Shown piece by piece: positions 12,501-25,700 of a DNA stretch of 64,000 bases. Origin of the DNA: Stictocephala bisonia (Eukaryota; Arthropoda; Insecta; Hemiptera; Membracidae); NCBI GenBank assembly GCA_035578905.1, contig JAQJVL010000047.1, forward strand, positions 2,995,974-3,059,973, written 5' to 3'. The notes under the pieces were generated by a model that was given only the letters and a program-made list of their open reading frames with translations, searched no databases and was not told where the DNA came from. The position numbers and the translations under genes are program-made. Position 1 is the stretch's first letter, and the number at the start of each line of letters is the position of its first letter.

Positions 12501-15500
12501 CTCTCTAGCCCAACTTAACTTGCCAAAAGGTTTTTATTTTTAATTCTATAATATTATTTTTCTGAGTTGCACACTTCTGCTGACAGCCAATGGCTCCATG
12601 TTACTCTTTAGTTCCAAACTGTAAACAATATTTTCTATTAATTATTTAGAAAATTCACTTCAAGTTTCAGCTGTGTAAAATGCAGCAGGTTTTGCTGGTA
12701 AACTAATGAGCCATCCTCAACATCCTAGACTATGACATCTAAGAAACTGCCAGTGAAGTTCCTCTGGCAGAATATATTAATATTGAGGGAGGGTGAAGTG
12801 ATAAAAAAATCTATTCTTCATAAGACCATTGTAACTTTTTTCTCAAATCAACCAAAAACAAAGCTTGACTGTTTTCTTAAAAGCGTTTTGTTAAAGTGTT
12901 TAGCCAGTTGTAACGATTTAAATTTTGACAAATTCTTGAATAAATGCTTAATGTTGATTGTGTTTTGGTTTTTCCAGTTTGCCCATGTTTTCATATCAAA
13001 CAAACTATGTGAAATTATAGCAAGTTTAAGCACGTGTATCACAATCATTAGGATATTTATTTATTTATTTCATTCCAACGGCAAAACCATTACATATTTA
13101 ACAAAACAACATAATAGATGGCTAGGTACTATCGACATACATCTAAATAAATTCACTAAGCAATCATCATTCTCCTTAACAATATTTCTACATTATATAT
13201 AAAACATAATTTTATCAAAAAAATTGCATTCTAGTACTTAAGGAAAGTGTTATGTTCTGTAATCCAATAGTCATGATTTTTTCAGCTCATTGTCATAGTC
13301 TTGTAAACTAATTAGACTGTTTGTTTTATAGTTTTGCCAACAATGGAAATAATTATATCTAAGAATGAATATTTTTTATAATTAATCAGTTGGTTAAAAT
13401 TAAGTGTTTGTTTGATACAGATCATTGTTATACAGGCCACCAGCGAGCACAGAATATTATTCTGAATGTTATTCTGTCCTCGCTGCAGGCCACTTAATCT
13501 AGAATGTACTTAATGAAATGTTTGTTTTAGTCTGATTGTTATTAAACATTACTGTGTTATTAATGTTCCCTCGTAGCTTTCACTTTCTAATGCTGTTGTG
13601 ATATTTACCTTGAAAGGCTCTTTGAAATCTATTTCTTTAGTTTCCTTCAGGCCCAGAGGTATCATTGGCATAACAGGTTCAGGGCTGAAAAGAAAGATAA
13701 TAATAACATTAAACAAAAACAAACAACGAAAAAACATTAAGGACATTTATTATTAATATTGTACTTCTGAAAAATAAAACCTATTGGGTAGCAGTTAGAT
13801 TTTAGAAAACTACCCTTAACTTGTATACAGGCTAAGCAGAAATAATATTGTAATTTAGTTACAGTTTTAACAAGGCATACCAAACTCCAGAATGAACCAA
13901 ACATTCAGATGACCTTGTGAAATAATAAATGGAGGATGTAAACCAGATATTTAATTAACTATTCAATCTGATAATATGCTTTTTGTCTATAACCTCAACG
14001 GAACTGTTCACTCTGATAAGACACTTACCTATCGCCTTGGTAGAGGTCATCGGTACTTTTCATTCTGATAACATACTTACCTATCGCCTTGGTAGATGTC
14101 GTCGGTACTGTTCATTCTGATTAGACACTTACCTATTGGCTTGGTAGAGATCATCGGTACTGTTCATTCTGATAAAACACTTACCTATCGCCTTGGTAGA
14201 GGTCGTCGGAACTGTTCACTCTGATTAGACACTTACCTATCGCCTTGGTAGATGTTGTCGGAACTGTTTACTCTGATTAGACACTTACCTATCACCTTGG
14301 TAGAGTTCGTCGGAACTGTTCACTCTGATTAGACACTTACCTATCGCCTTGGTAGAGGTAGTCGGAACTGTTTACTCTGATTAGACATTTACATAGTTAC
14401 CTATCGTCTTGGTAGAAGTCATCGGAACTGTTCACTCTGATTAGACACTTACCTATCGCCTTGGTAGATGTTGTCGGAACTGTTCACTCTGATTAGACAC
14501 TTACCTATCGCCTTGGTAGAGGTAATCGGTACAGTTCATTCTATAAATGCATCTATAGTTACTATCTCCCATTAGCAGAGTTCAGTAAACTATTCAATCT
14601 ACAACTTGTCTATCGCATTGATAGAACTCGAGGATATTGTTCATTCTGACATATTACTTACCTATCACCTTGGTAGAGCTCCACGGAACTGTTCAGTTCG
14701 GCGAGCTGCTCTTTGAGTAGCTGCAGGTTCGAGTTGACGAAGCTCAACTCCAGCGCAACTGTCTCCTTCAGCTTCCGATTTGTGGTAGCCCTGAAAGAAA
14801 AGAGTAATTAAGGGCTTGTTGATTATTCAAAGCAATATGGAATTCATTTCATTAGAAAAGACAACAATTTTACCGTTAGAAATAGACAACAATTAATGAA
14901 TAGTAGACAGTCAAAAACCAACATTTCTTTCAATGACGAATTCCTGATGTCAGGATCGTAACTCTAATATTAATTAACACAATTTTATATTTCCACAAAA
15001 AATATTTGAATAAAAGATAATTATATGATTCAATGTATGACTACCATTTGTTTACTTACAGTTTTAGTATATTAAAATTTTATCAAAAATAATTTTAATA
15101 TTTTAAAGTCGATTTACTCCTATACTAACTGATCTGACGGAGAAGTTGAATTAACAAGTTTACAAAACAGCTTAAAGCCCCAAAAATGCATTACTCGAAA
15201 AGTGGGGCTAAACTTGCAAAGTGTGCGTTTAGTCACGCAGTCAGGAGTTACAAACATGCAACAATAATAATTACCATCGAAAAAATTAAGCACACCTTAC
15301 CACCACATCACATTTTAATTTAAAGTCAAGAATTGTTCATTCATCGAGCCAGATTAAACAAAAATACGTGATGTGTAATTCTTTAACTCGGGTTGATATA
15401 TGAAATGAATAATGATCCAATATATTACATATTAAAATATATATACTTCACATTTGGAAACAATATAATTATTTTACACATTTAACAAATTTATTGGCTC

Positions 15501-18500
15501 TAAATAAATGCAAAGAATGTTTTGGTTAATCAAAACACACGCACCTCCTCCCCCTCATTTTACAACATGCCTGCGGCCAACACGACTCAATAGCCCACAA
15601 TCAGCTGGACCTATGTTCCGACCCGCTGATCCGCTGGTTAGTTGACATAATGATGGTGGCTGTGGCCAACTCAACTTCAAACATCATGATGGGCCTGCTC
15701 AATCACGCCTCCTCTCTCCACCCTACCTACAGATAATAGACCATCCTACAACTTAGGCCATAATTTATGGGGAAAGCAGTTTATTACTGTATATCAAAGA
15801 ACATTTCAAATTTTCTTAAAAATTCCTACAGACGTGCTTCTTAAGAAATGACATAATCCCCAAACTGGCAAGCCACCACTGAAAAGTCAACAGCCATATA
15901 GTAGTCGTTCTATCTTACAATCAGTTGGCTAAAACAGACTGACTATGAACTGTTACTATGACTTTTTTATTTAAAATCACCAAAAATCACGTTTAAAGTT
16001 TTACATGTTTAACTGTAAAAGATTCCAAAGTTACTAATTTTTTTTACAAAAATCATCTTATGGCTTTCTAGAACAGTTGTTCGCCTATCAAATGACATTT
16101 AAGTTACAAGATACGAAAAATAATAAGTACCAACACTGAAATATATATAAATTATGTTTTTGATGTTTTAGTGGAACGAAACGGTCACCTTAAGGTGTGT
16201 TTGTGATGTAGTACAACCATAACCATTCTTATAAACGTACTTCTGAGAAGAGACTACCACGATCAGGGCCGGCCTAAGGGGTGTGCGACGTATGCAGGCG
16301 CACACCTGTTTTTTGGAGGGGCATAAAATTGGCAAATTTTGGTAAAAAAAAATAAATTTGTTTAATTTTTAGACATTGATTTAAATGTTGGGCAGAAACA
16401 ATTAATAAACTATAATGAACTTTTCTAAAAACTATTGCAGTTGAATTTCAAGGTAAAACCGAGAATCTACCACAATTAATTCTGAAATGCAATAGTTTGG
16501 TCTATGACTAAGATCAGTAGAGCAGTCTTCTGCCCCTGTGGTGGGACACGGGAAGGGTCATCTTCCTGCCCCCAATATGCGATTGTGACAGGTCATTCAG
16601 GTCTTAACGTTTTACGGGTTTGAACCTCTTTGTTTTACTGCGTTTGTTGTGTTTAATGTCTGATTCAAAAAGCAATATACTTGAGTATGAACCTCTCCTA
16701 CAAAATAATTACTCATCCGAGTTCGTTGTGTCGTACATCAAAATTTAGCTTATTTAATTATACATAATAGCATATTACTTACGTCTTTATTTTAAGACTG
16801 TAAACATTTTTGATAGCGGGTAGAACACAACAATTCACGACATTTTAGCACTTTTGGAGTAAAGCTCAAATTCAAAAATTTCTAAAACAAAAACTACTAA
16901 AGATAATTCAGTAAATCTTTAACCACATCTGAAGAGGATTGTTGTTTGTAGTCTGTTTTAAAATGTTGACTCTTTTACAAAATATTTTGTTGCAAGTTTT
17001 GTAAACCCTTGCAATCCTAAAAATGACTGATCATACAAACTTCCAAAACTGTTCAAAAATACCGGATTGAAAAATAAAGTAAGATTATAAAACGGTAAGT
17101 TGATACAAAAATCTTGTGATTTTATATCACATGGTAATTCAACAAAAATCAATGTGCCTTCATGTGTAGGCAATTCGCGCGTCCCACTACTTCAAAACCA
17201 ATGTCAACTGAGCATTGCGGAGTTGCCTAATCGCGCGCCGGGAAGTATTTAAACAGTGCACGAAAGGTTCATTACTGTGGAAGTATTGAACAGTTAATCA
17301 ATCATGTTTTCTATCTAAATCTAAACCATTTTCCATCACCTTTTTTCTCATGAGTGCTGTGGACCTCCAACGACAGGTTTAAAAGTGTTATAGCTCTAAA
17401 AAAATTTCAAATTAAAAAGTAATTTATTTACAATTATGTAAATTTCACATGTAACAAGCTGAATGTAACGTGAAAATGAGAGCCACCCATTTTATTGGTG
17501 ATTTGCAGTATATACTAATCAAATTTCTAGTAACTGTGAGTGCTTCATCAGCCTTTATCAGTAACAGGTCTACCTGTCATTCATAGCTAACAAGTCCCCT
17601 ACACGGGGTGGAAGGTCAGCTGCATGACGTGGCAACACCGCACCCGGTGGCCCGACTGATCGCGCGTGTTACCGCAAATGGATGTCTGTTGAATTATCAT
17701 GCGATATAAAATCGCAAGATTTTTTATCGTACTCATAATTATAATTTACCGTTTTATAATCTGATTTTATTTTTCAATCAGCCATTTTTAAGATTGTAAA
17801 GGTTTACAAAAATTACAATAGACAATTTTTAAAAGAGTAAAAATGTTAGAATTTAAACAGACTACAAACAATGGTTAAAGTATCACTGACTTATCTTTAG
17901 TAATATTTTTGTTTTAGAAATGTTTGAAGTTGAACTTTACTCAGTGCTAAAATTTCTTATTTTTTTATATTCTACCCACTATACAAAATTCTTAATGTCT
18001 TTAAAAAATACGTAAGTTATATGATATTACGTAGAATTAAAGAAGTCAAATTTTGGTGTACAATACAACGAAATCGTATGGCTGTTTATTTTGTAGCAGA
18101 GGTCCAAACTCGAGTACATTGCTTTTTGAATCCGACAGTAGTTTACGCTGTAACTTTTGTTATATTCACCAATCAAGTTCGTGTTCGTACGGACAGTTGA
18201 ATGTTGTTTATACAGTCAGCGACGTGGAGAAATAAGGTAGGTTTTTGTATTCTACTATTCTATATTCCACCAATACTATCTATAGTTATTATTGTCCAAA
18301 CTAAGTCAATACTGTCTCAAGAAAGGCTTAGTAGCCATTCAATTTTATCAATTGAAAACGAGCTGTCTCAGTCGATTGTTTATTTGGACTTGGTGAATTC
18401 ACTCTCCGAAATGAAAGCAAGAAAAGCCTTTGTATGAATGTATAATAAAAGAGACTAAGTAGCTATCGTAATAGTTAATAAACTTATGTTGTGTGTGCAC

Positions 18501-21500
18501 CATTATTAAACTCTGTAATTATTGGTTCACTATGTTCTGTTATTTTATATTCTTTTACCCATGAGATATGGAAATTTACCTCAGGTCTGGCGGACGGTGA
18601 TTCCCGCACTAGTTATTTATTTTGAGAGTACTTAAAATATAAGTTTACAAATAATTATAACGTGACCCAGAAGCTTTCATTAGTTTATTTAACATAATAG
18701 TGGTTTAATATAGAAGAAAGAGCATTTAACCTATCAAGTCAATCAGTAATAAATCAAATTGAGAGACATAAATTTAATGTTCTAAAAGGTACAAAAGTCC
18801 ACAAAGACTGTGCTTTTAGACCTTAAATTTCAAACATTTTCCGGACCCTCCTTTCCTCGGGGGTCATTCCGTGAAAATAGTATGCCCCCAGTAAAGGCAT
18901 AAAATGCGAGTCTTGCACACTTGCAATTTTCGCCTTAGGCCGACCCTGACCAAGACCATTCTTATAGTCGTACCTTTGAGGTGGGACTACCATGGCCATT
19001 CTTATAGACGTATATCTGAGGTGGGATTACCATGACCATCTTATAGATGTACGTCTGAGGTGGGATTACCATGACCATTCTTATAGACGTACATCAGAGG
19101 TGGGACTACCATGACCATTCTTATAGATGTACGTCTGAGGTGGGACTACCATGACCATTCTTATAGACGTACATCTGAGGTGGGACTACCATGACCATTC
19201 TTATAGACGTACATATGAGGTGGGACTACCATGACCATTGGTATAGACGTACATCTGAGGTGGGACTACCATGACCGTTCTTATAGATGTACGTCTGAGG
19301 TGGGACTACCATGACCATTCTTATAGACGTACATATGAGGTGGGACTACCATGACCATTGGTATAGACGTACATCTGAGGTGGGACTACCATGACCATTC
19401 TTATAGATGTACGTCTGAGGTGGGACTACCATGACCATTCTTATAGACGTACATCTGAGGTGGGACTACCATGACCATTCTTATAGACGTACATATGAGG
19501 TGGGACTACCATGACCATTGGTATAGACGTACATCTGAGGTGGGACTACCATGACCGTTCTTATAAACTTACAACTGAGGTAGGACTACCATAACCATTG
19601 GAATAGACGTACTTCTGAGTAGGGACTACCATAACCATTGGTATAAATAAATAAATAAGGTCTTTATTTTGAAGCGGTTTACAAAACAACTCAAGTCATA
19701 TTACAATTATTTAAAAAATTAAAAGCTAATTTTAATTATTCATAATTAAAACATAAAGTTATGTATACAGTACAGCTATATATGGATATATCAGCTTGTA
19801 TTATACATTAAATATTTATATACATTGTTCTAATATGTAGTTTCAGATACACCCTGGCCTGTTAAACTGGAGGAAAATTCTTTAAATAATTTAGGAGCAA
19901 ATTACGCAAATCTTTTTCTTTCAAATTCACGGTGAACACGAGGCACCTCCAAAACTTTATCCTGTCTAGTGCTGCGAGATCGGATCTGAGACCTGTTTTT
20001 TAGTTTTTTCCTCAAATATCCAGGCCTGCCAGTGGTAAGGATTCTATAAACTAGGCATATGGAGCGCAGAGTACAGGTATCAGTCACAGTCAGCAATATA
20101 GACGTACTTATGAGGTGGGACTACCATAACCTTTTATATAGACGTACTTCTGAGGTGGGACTACCATGACCATTGGTATAGACGTACTTCTGAGGTGGCA
20201 CTACCATAAATCATTGGTATAGACGTACGTCTGAGGTGGGACTACCATAACCATTTGTATAGACGTACTTCTGAGGTGGCACTACCATAAATCGTTGGTA
20301 GTACCACCTCATAAGTACGTCAGAATTACATTACCATTGTTATAGACGTAATTCTGAGGTGGCACTACCATGACCATTCTTCTAGACGAACTTCTGAGTT
20401 GGGGCTTCCTTAACAATTCTTCCAAACGTACTTCAGTATTCCGACAGAAAGAAAGGAGTATACGTTCACATGGTTCTTCATGGCATAAATCAATCCAAAT
20501 AATTACTACATTCTTGGTAAAGTAAATAGACAGGGAAAACTATTTTCACCCTGCCGTGGTGTGGCGGGCTGTCACGTATATACGAATAGTTTCCCAGGTC
20601 ACGTTAAAGTGACAAGACGTGCCAGGAACTATAACTGATAATGGGAGGTAATCCGCTAGTTCTGAGCCTAGCACAAAGGAGTTAAGGCGTGCTGTTAGCT
20701 AACTACGAGATGAATCGCCAGGCAAAGAACTTTTCCTAATCTCACATTCTCTCGGAAACCATAGTATAAATCTCTTGGCTAGCTCGTAATGGATTTCTAT
20801 GACGCTACAGTCTCCAAGAGTATGCCTGTCCAATTTTGTTTTGAATATTTCTTATCTATTTTTGTGCCTATCTTACATAATCAAGAACAGGATAACATGG
20901 GAACGAATACGAATAAACAACTATCATATCAGGTAAAACATGTAAGAATGTGTAGTTCTCTGATTGTGTATTCGTTTGGCATCAATCCATTGCATTAGTG
21001 TTATTGATACCATACATTATCATAAAAACGTTTAGATTTCTTTCCAAACTTTTGGAAAATATTTGTTTTAAACTAGATATCCCACAAAAAGCCTGTGCAA
21101 AATTATCACTCTACTATGCATTTGATTAAGTTGTTAAAATAAAAAATTGGGTGTGCGTCGGACCACACGGTGGAAGTTATACTTCTTTGGCCATTCTCAT
21201 ACACCCACTCACGCACACAAACAGACAGGATATATAAATGAAATATAAGACATTTTTCAATATTATTCAATATATTTATCTTCAATATATTATACGTGAC
21301 TTCATTATTATATTATACACCTATATTATCATTATCAGTAATTTATTCGATTAAATTTCTTCGATTAACAATCGATTAATCGATAGTTCTTAAAAATTTG
21401 TTCGTACTTTTCAGCGTGACGCGGTTTCTCGACCAACATCCCATCCCAAAGTGTCTAACGGGCGCAAAGAAGTATAACTTCAAAAACAACTACCTTTGAA

Positions 21501-22746
21501 TATGAAGCATACATAAAATGTCAGGATCAAAATATATTTTTCAGTTTACATTATAAGTTAATGTTAAACGTAGGAGAGTGTGATAATTAATTTGTAACTT
21601 ATTTTATTAAAGAAAATAAAACATACTAAACAAAAATAAAAGGTACTGAGTAACAGAAATAGTGTTATCAGTTACAAGAAGATTTTAAGAATATAAAAAT
21701 AAATGTTAGAATCAGGCATGTTACATTAATTTGTTGAAATTAAAGCCTGAAATAAAATTGTATAAATCTAAAATGGTGTATAAAAAAAAGTTATTTTGTA
21801 GTAATAAATGTTTTATATAATTAGATTTAAAAACAAAAAACGACGTACTATTAGTGTGTATGGCGCTTTTCATTGTGATTCCATATTTCACGTTCAAGAC
21901 TGCAGCTGCCATGCTTATATTTGTACCGAGCAAGCAAAGAATATTCATGTATTTTGTTAAAAACAAAAGATCAAGTAATTTGTTCTGATAAACAGACGTA
22001 CTTTTTACATTATAGTCGATATTATTAGTCGACTAGTTTTAGTCAATTACCGGTAGCCCTACTTTGAATCGAAATAGCTTTCGCTTATTTTTTTATCGGT
22101 TTTATCAAGCGTAAGTACGTTTTGTAAAGTCTGTAAACATGCCACGGTGTTTCATTAACGTGTTATTTCATGGAATGTTCTGGTTCTCGAGATGCGGCTA
22201 CACTCGTTCCGGACGCCTGCAAGAAGCGTCCAGTCAAAATGAACTCACTACCTCGATTGCTGGTTTATCATTTGAAGGCGCTTACTAAATCAAACTACTT
22301 AGTTTGCAATCATTATTAAGATGGCACATAGGTTTAAATATTTTTATATTGTTGAAATTGACGTATTTTGCATCATTTTCTCTACGGTTCCTAATGTAAG
22401 TATTGTATCTGCTTAAAAGGGAGTTAGACGAGTGTATCAGCAAGTAATGGAATAATTGTATTTACGTTGAATATTTGAGAGGACTCATGCAAGGAATCGG
22501 AACAGTGATATCATAATAATGCATGTTATTCCATAACATTAATTCACAGTCGTTGTTTGATGAGCAAATTACTAAATAAGGACGAAATATTATTAAAGAA
22601 AAGAATTTTTATGAACTCTAGAAAATACAAGCACTCATTCATATGCAAGCTCAGTGGCTTAAAATTTAAATATTGTAATTACTTTATCATTTATACCATT
22701 TGCTTAATCCTGACTAGGCCGAACATAACAAGCAAGTAAACAGCAT

Positions 22747-22794
<48 letters not shown>

Positions 22795-25700
22795 GAATTT
22801 ATTAAATTTTTGATTACTTATGTAAAATAAATGTCATATTATCAAGAACTCAAAATTAAGTAGTCAGTAAGTTGTTTGTAAATTAAATTAATAGAGTAAG
22901 TTGTTTAAATTAAATCATCCATGAAAACATCAGTTATTTCCACAAGAAGTGTTTTACTGAGAAGTAGACATACATGGATGGATCAACCTGTCCTAAATAT
23001 TTGGGTGGATCAACCTGTAGTAAATATATGAATGAATCAACCTGTCGTAAACATATGGATGGATCAACCTGTCGTAAATATGTGGATGAACCAACCTGTT
23101 GTAAACATATGGATGGACCAACCTGTCGTAAACTTATGGATGGATCAACCTATCGTAAATGTCTGGATGAATCAACCTGTTGTAAACATATGGATGGACC
23201 AACCTGTCGTAAACTTATGGATGGATCAACCTGTCGTAAATGTATGGATGAATCAACATGTTGTAAACATATGGATGGACCAACCTGAGTAAATATGTGG
23301 ATGGATCAACCTGTTGTAAACATATCGATGGACAAACCTGTCGTAAACTTATGGATGGATCAACCTGTCGTAAATATGTGGATGAACCAACCTGTTGTAA
23401 ACATATGGATGGACCAACCTGTCGTAAACTTATGGATGGATCAACCTATCGTAAATGTCTGGATGAATCAACCTGTTGTAAACATATGGATGGACCAACC
23501 TGTCGTAAACCTATGGATGGATCAACCTATCGTAAATGTATGGATGAATCAACATGTTGTAAACATATGGATGGACCAACCTGAGTAAATATGTGGATGG
23601 ATCAACCTGTTGTAAACATATCGATGGACAAACCTGTCGTAAATATATGGATGAATCAACCTGTCTTAAATATATTTATGGATCAACCTGTCGTAAATAT
23701 ATGGATAAATCAACCTGTCGTAAACATATGGATGGACGAAACTGTCGTAAATATATGGATGGACCAACATGTCGTAAATATATGGATTAATCAACCTGTC
23801 GTAAATTAATGGCTGAATCAATCTGTCGCAAACATATGGATGACCAACCTGTCGTAAATATATGTATAGATCAACCTGTCGTAAACATACGGATGCACCA
23901 ACCTGTCGTAAATATATGGATGGACCAAACTGTCGTAAACATATGAATATATCAACCTATCGTAAACATATGAATATATCAACCTATCGTAAACATATGA
24001 ATATATCAACCTATCGTAAACATATGAATATATCAACCTATCGTAAACATACGGATGGACCAACCTGTCGTAAATATATGGATGGATCAACCTATCGTAA
24101 ATATATGGATGAACCAACCTTTCGTAAACATATGGATAGGCCAACCTTCGTGTAAATATATGGATGGATCAACCTGTCTGAGTGCTTTGGATCTGGGGGG
24201 CCGCTGAATAACTCAACTTAATAGGAGAAAAGAGTGAGTGATTTTTAAAATTTGTGATAAAAAAAACTATTTCCATACACCAATATTAAGATATCGAAAG
24301 TTCTACAAGCTTGGAAACTGAAGCACAAATAATTTAATTGTGTACTTGGCCAATTAAATCTTGATTTTCATACCAGAGACCATTTACTTACTACCCTCCA
24401 CATTATAGACATACTGTGGGGATGATTATTTATTCGTGTGTAGGGCGTATGATATCATACTTTTAGTGTAATACGAGTATTATAAATATATATTGCATCA
24501 TAATAATAACACATGTACTCCCACCAATTAATTACGCATGCATCATTAATTCATTTATAGGCAGGTATAAGTGACTTACTAGTCGTTTTTAAATTCAGCT
24601 CCTTGGAGGAATTTTTTTTTTGCATGATATAAGGGATTAGTTAGAAGCTCTGTAATCTCAAGTCGACAGGACGTCCTGAGATCGCACTGCAGGATGAATG
24701 AAGAGTATCCGGGTTGATAGATGTCCAGGAGTTGTGAAGAGTGATGTGAGTTACAAAGAAAATAATACTGTAGGTATCACACAAATGAAATGGTAGCTGA
24801 GTGGAACAGCAAATACACAAAAATACTAATAGAAGTACTTGGTTGGCCCGTCGTTACACTTCAAGCTGAGTTGTGGTAAATTATTTGCCTATAATTTAGC
24901 TGAAAACTTCCACGTAATTTTTAGATTTAGTTACCAGCGTTCAATTGGATTAATCAAACCAGCTGTATCACCCTTGTGACGTCACAGTCTGCGCATTCTC
25001 GCTGTGATACCTATTGTATTGTGTTCTAGCCACCGAGCAAACTTGTAAACACAGAATACCAAATCAAACAAATCTTCATGGTTAGCCTTCCACACTCGTC
25101 ATATTTGCATTGTCTATGCTTTATGATTTAGACCTTACCAAATTCTTATATACAGTATATTAGATAAAAAATTTCAAAAATTGCATTTTTTGTAATTTAC
25201 GTAGATAATTGCGCAGAAAATGCCAAAATAGTATAAAAATCAAACATACACCACTTCGAAAAAGTATAGGTACTATTGCTGCCTACGTAATGGAATACTA
25301 ACAAACTGTCGTGTTGACAAACTATAATAAAAAAGGAACATCCCGAAGAAATTGAAAAATATTAGAAAACGTGCATGTTTAAATGTTTAACAATCGCATA
25401 AAAACATTAACAAGTTCCACTAAGTGGTAAAGTTTGATGAGTACCTTCTTTAAATCCTTTTCCAACATAGTAAATAACTTGAAGTGGCCGGGTAGGCTGG
25501 TATCCATACGAAGTATTCTAGGAACAGTGCTGTTATATAAGAACCCGATGGGGCAGAATACATTTTATTCAGGATCTGTCTATCTGAAGGCAGCGGACTC
25601 AGGTTATCCACTGAAGATGTAACACAGGACCTGTCTATCTGAAGGCAGTGGACTCAGGTTATCCACTGAAGATGTAACACAGGACCTGTCTATCTGAAGG

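Larger units (their letters stand above)
16212..20440. repeat. 40-bp minisatellite interrupted by a hAT element and a non-LTR fragment
   Basis: The unit is GGTGGGACTACCATGACC, then ATTCTTATAGACGTACATCTGA, with a 40-bp period. The regular block is 18957-19645 (about 17 copies). A single outlying copy is at 16220-16263, split off by the hAT insertion (16264-18948). Diverged copies resume at 20097-20440 beyond a retrotransposon fragment (19646-20096). Variants alternate between ATTCTTATAG and ATTGGTATAG. One unit at about 20294-20322 is inverted (TACCACCTCATAAGTACGTC). Confidence 0.9.

Noticed and set aside
22974..24155. Long reading frames with nine-residue peptide repeats on both strands
   Set aside because: The 27-bp unit is a multiple of three and stop-free in several frames on both strands. 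Frames break at the 1-bp deletions, and no start, splice or domain evidence supports a protein.
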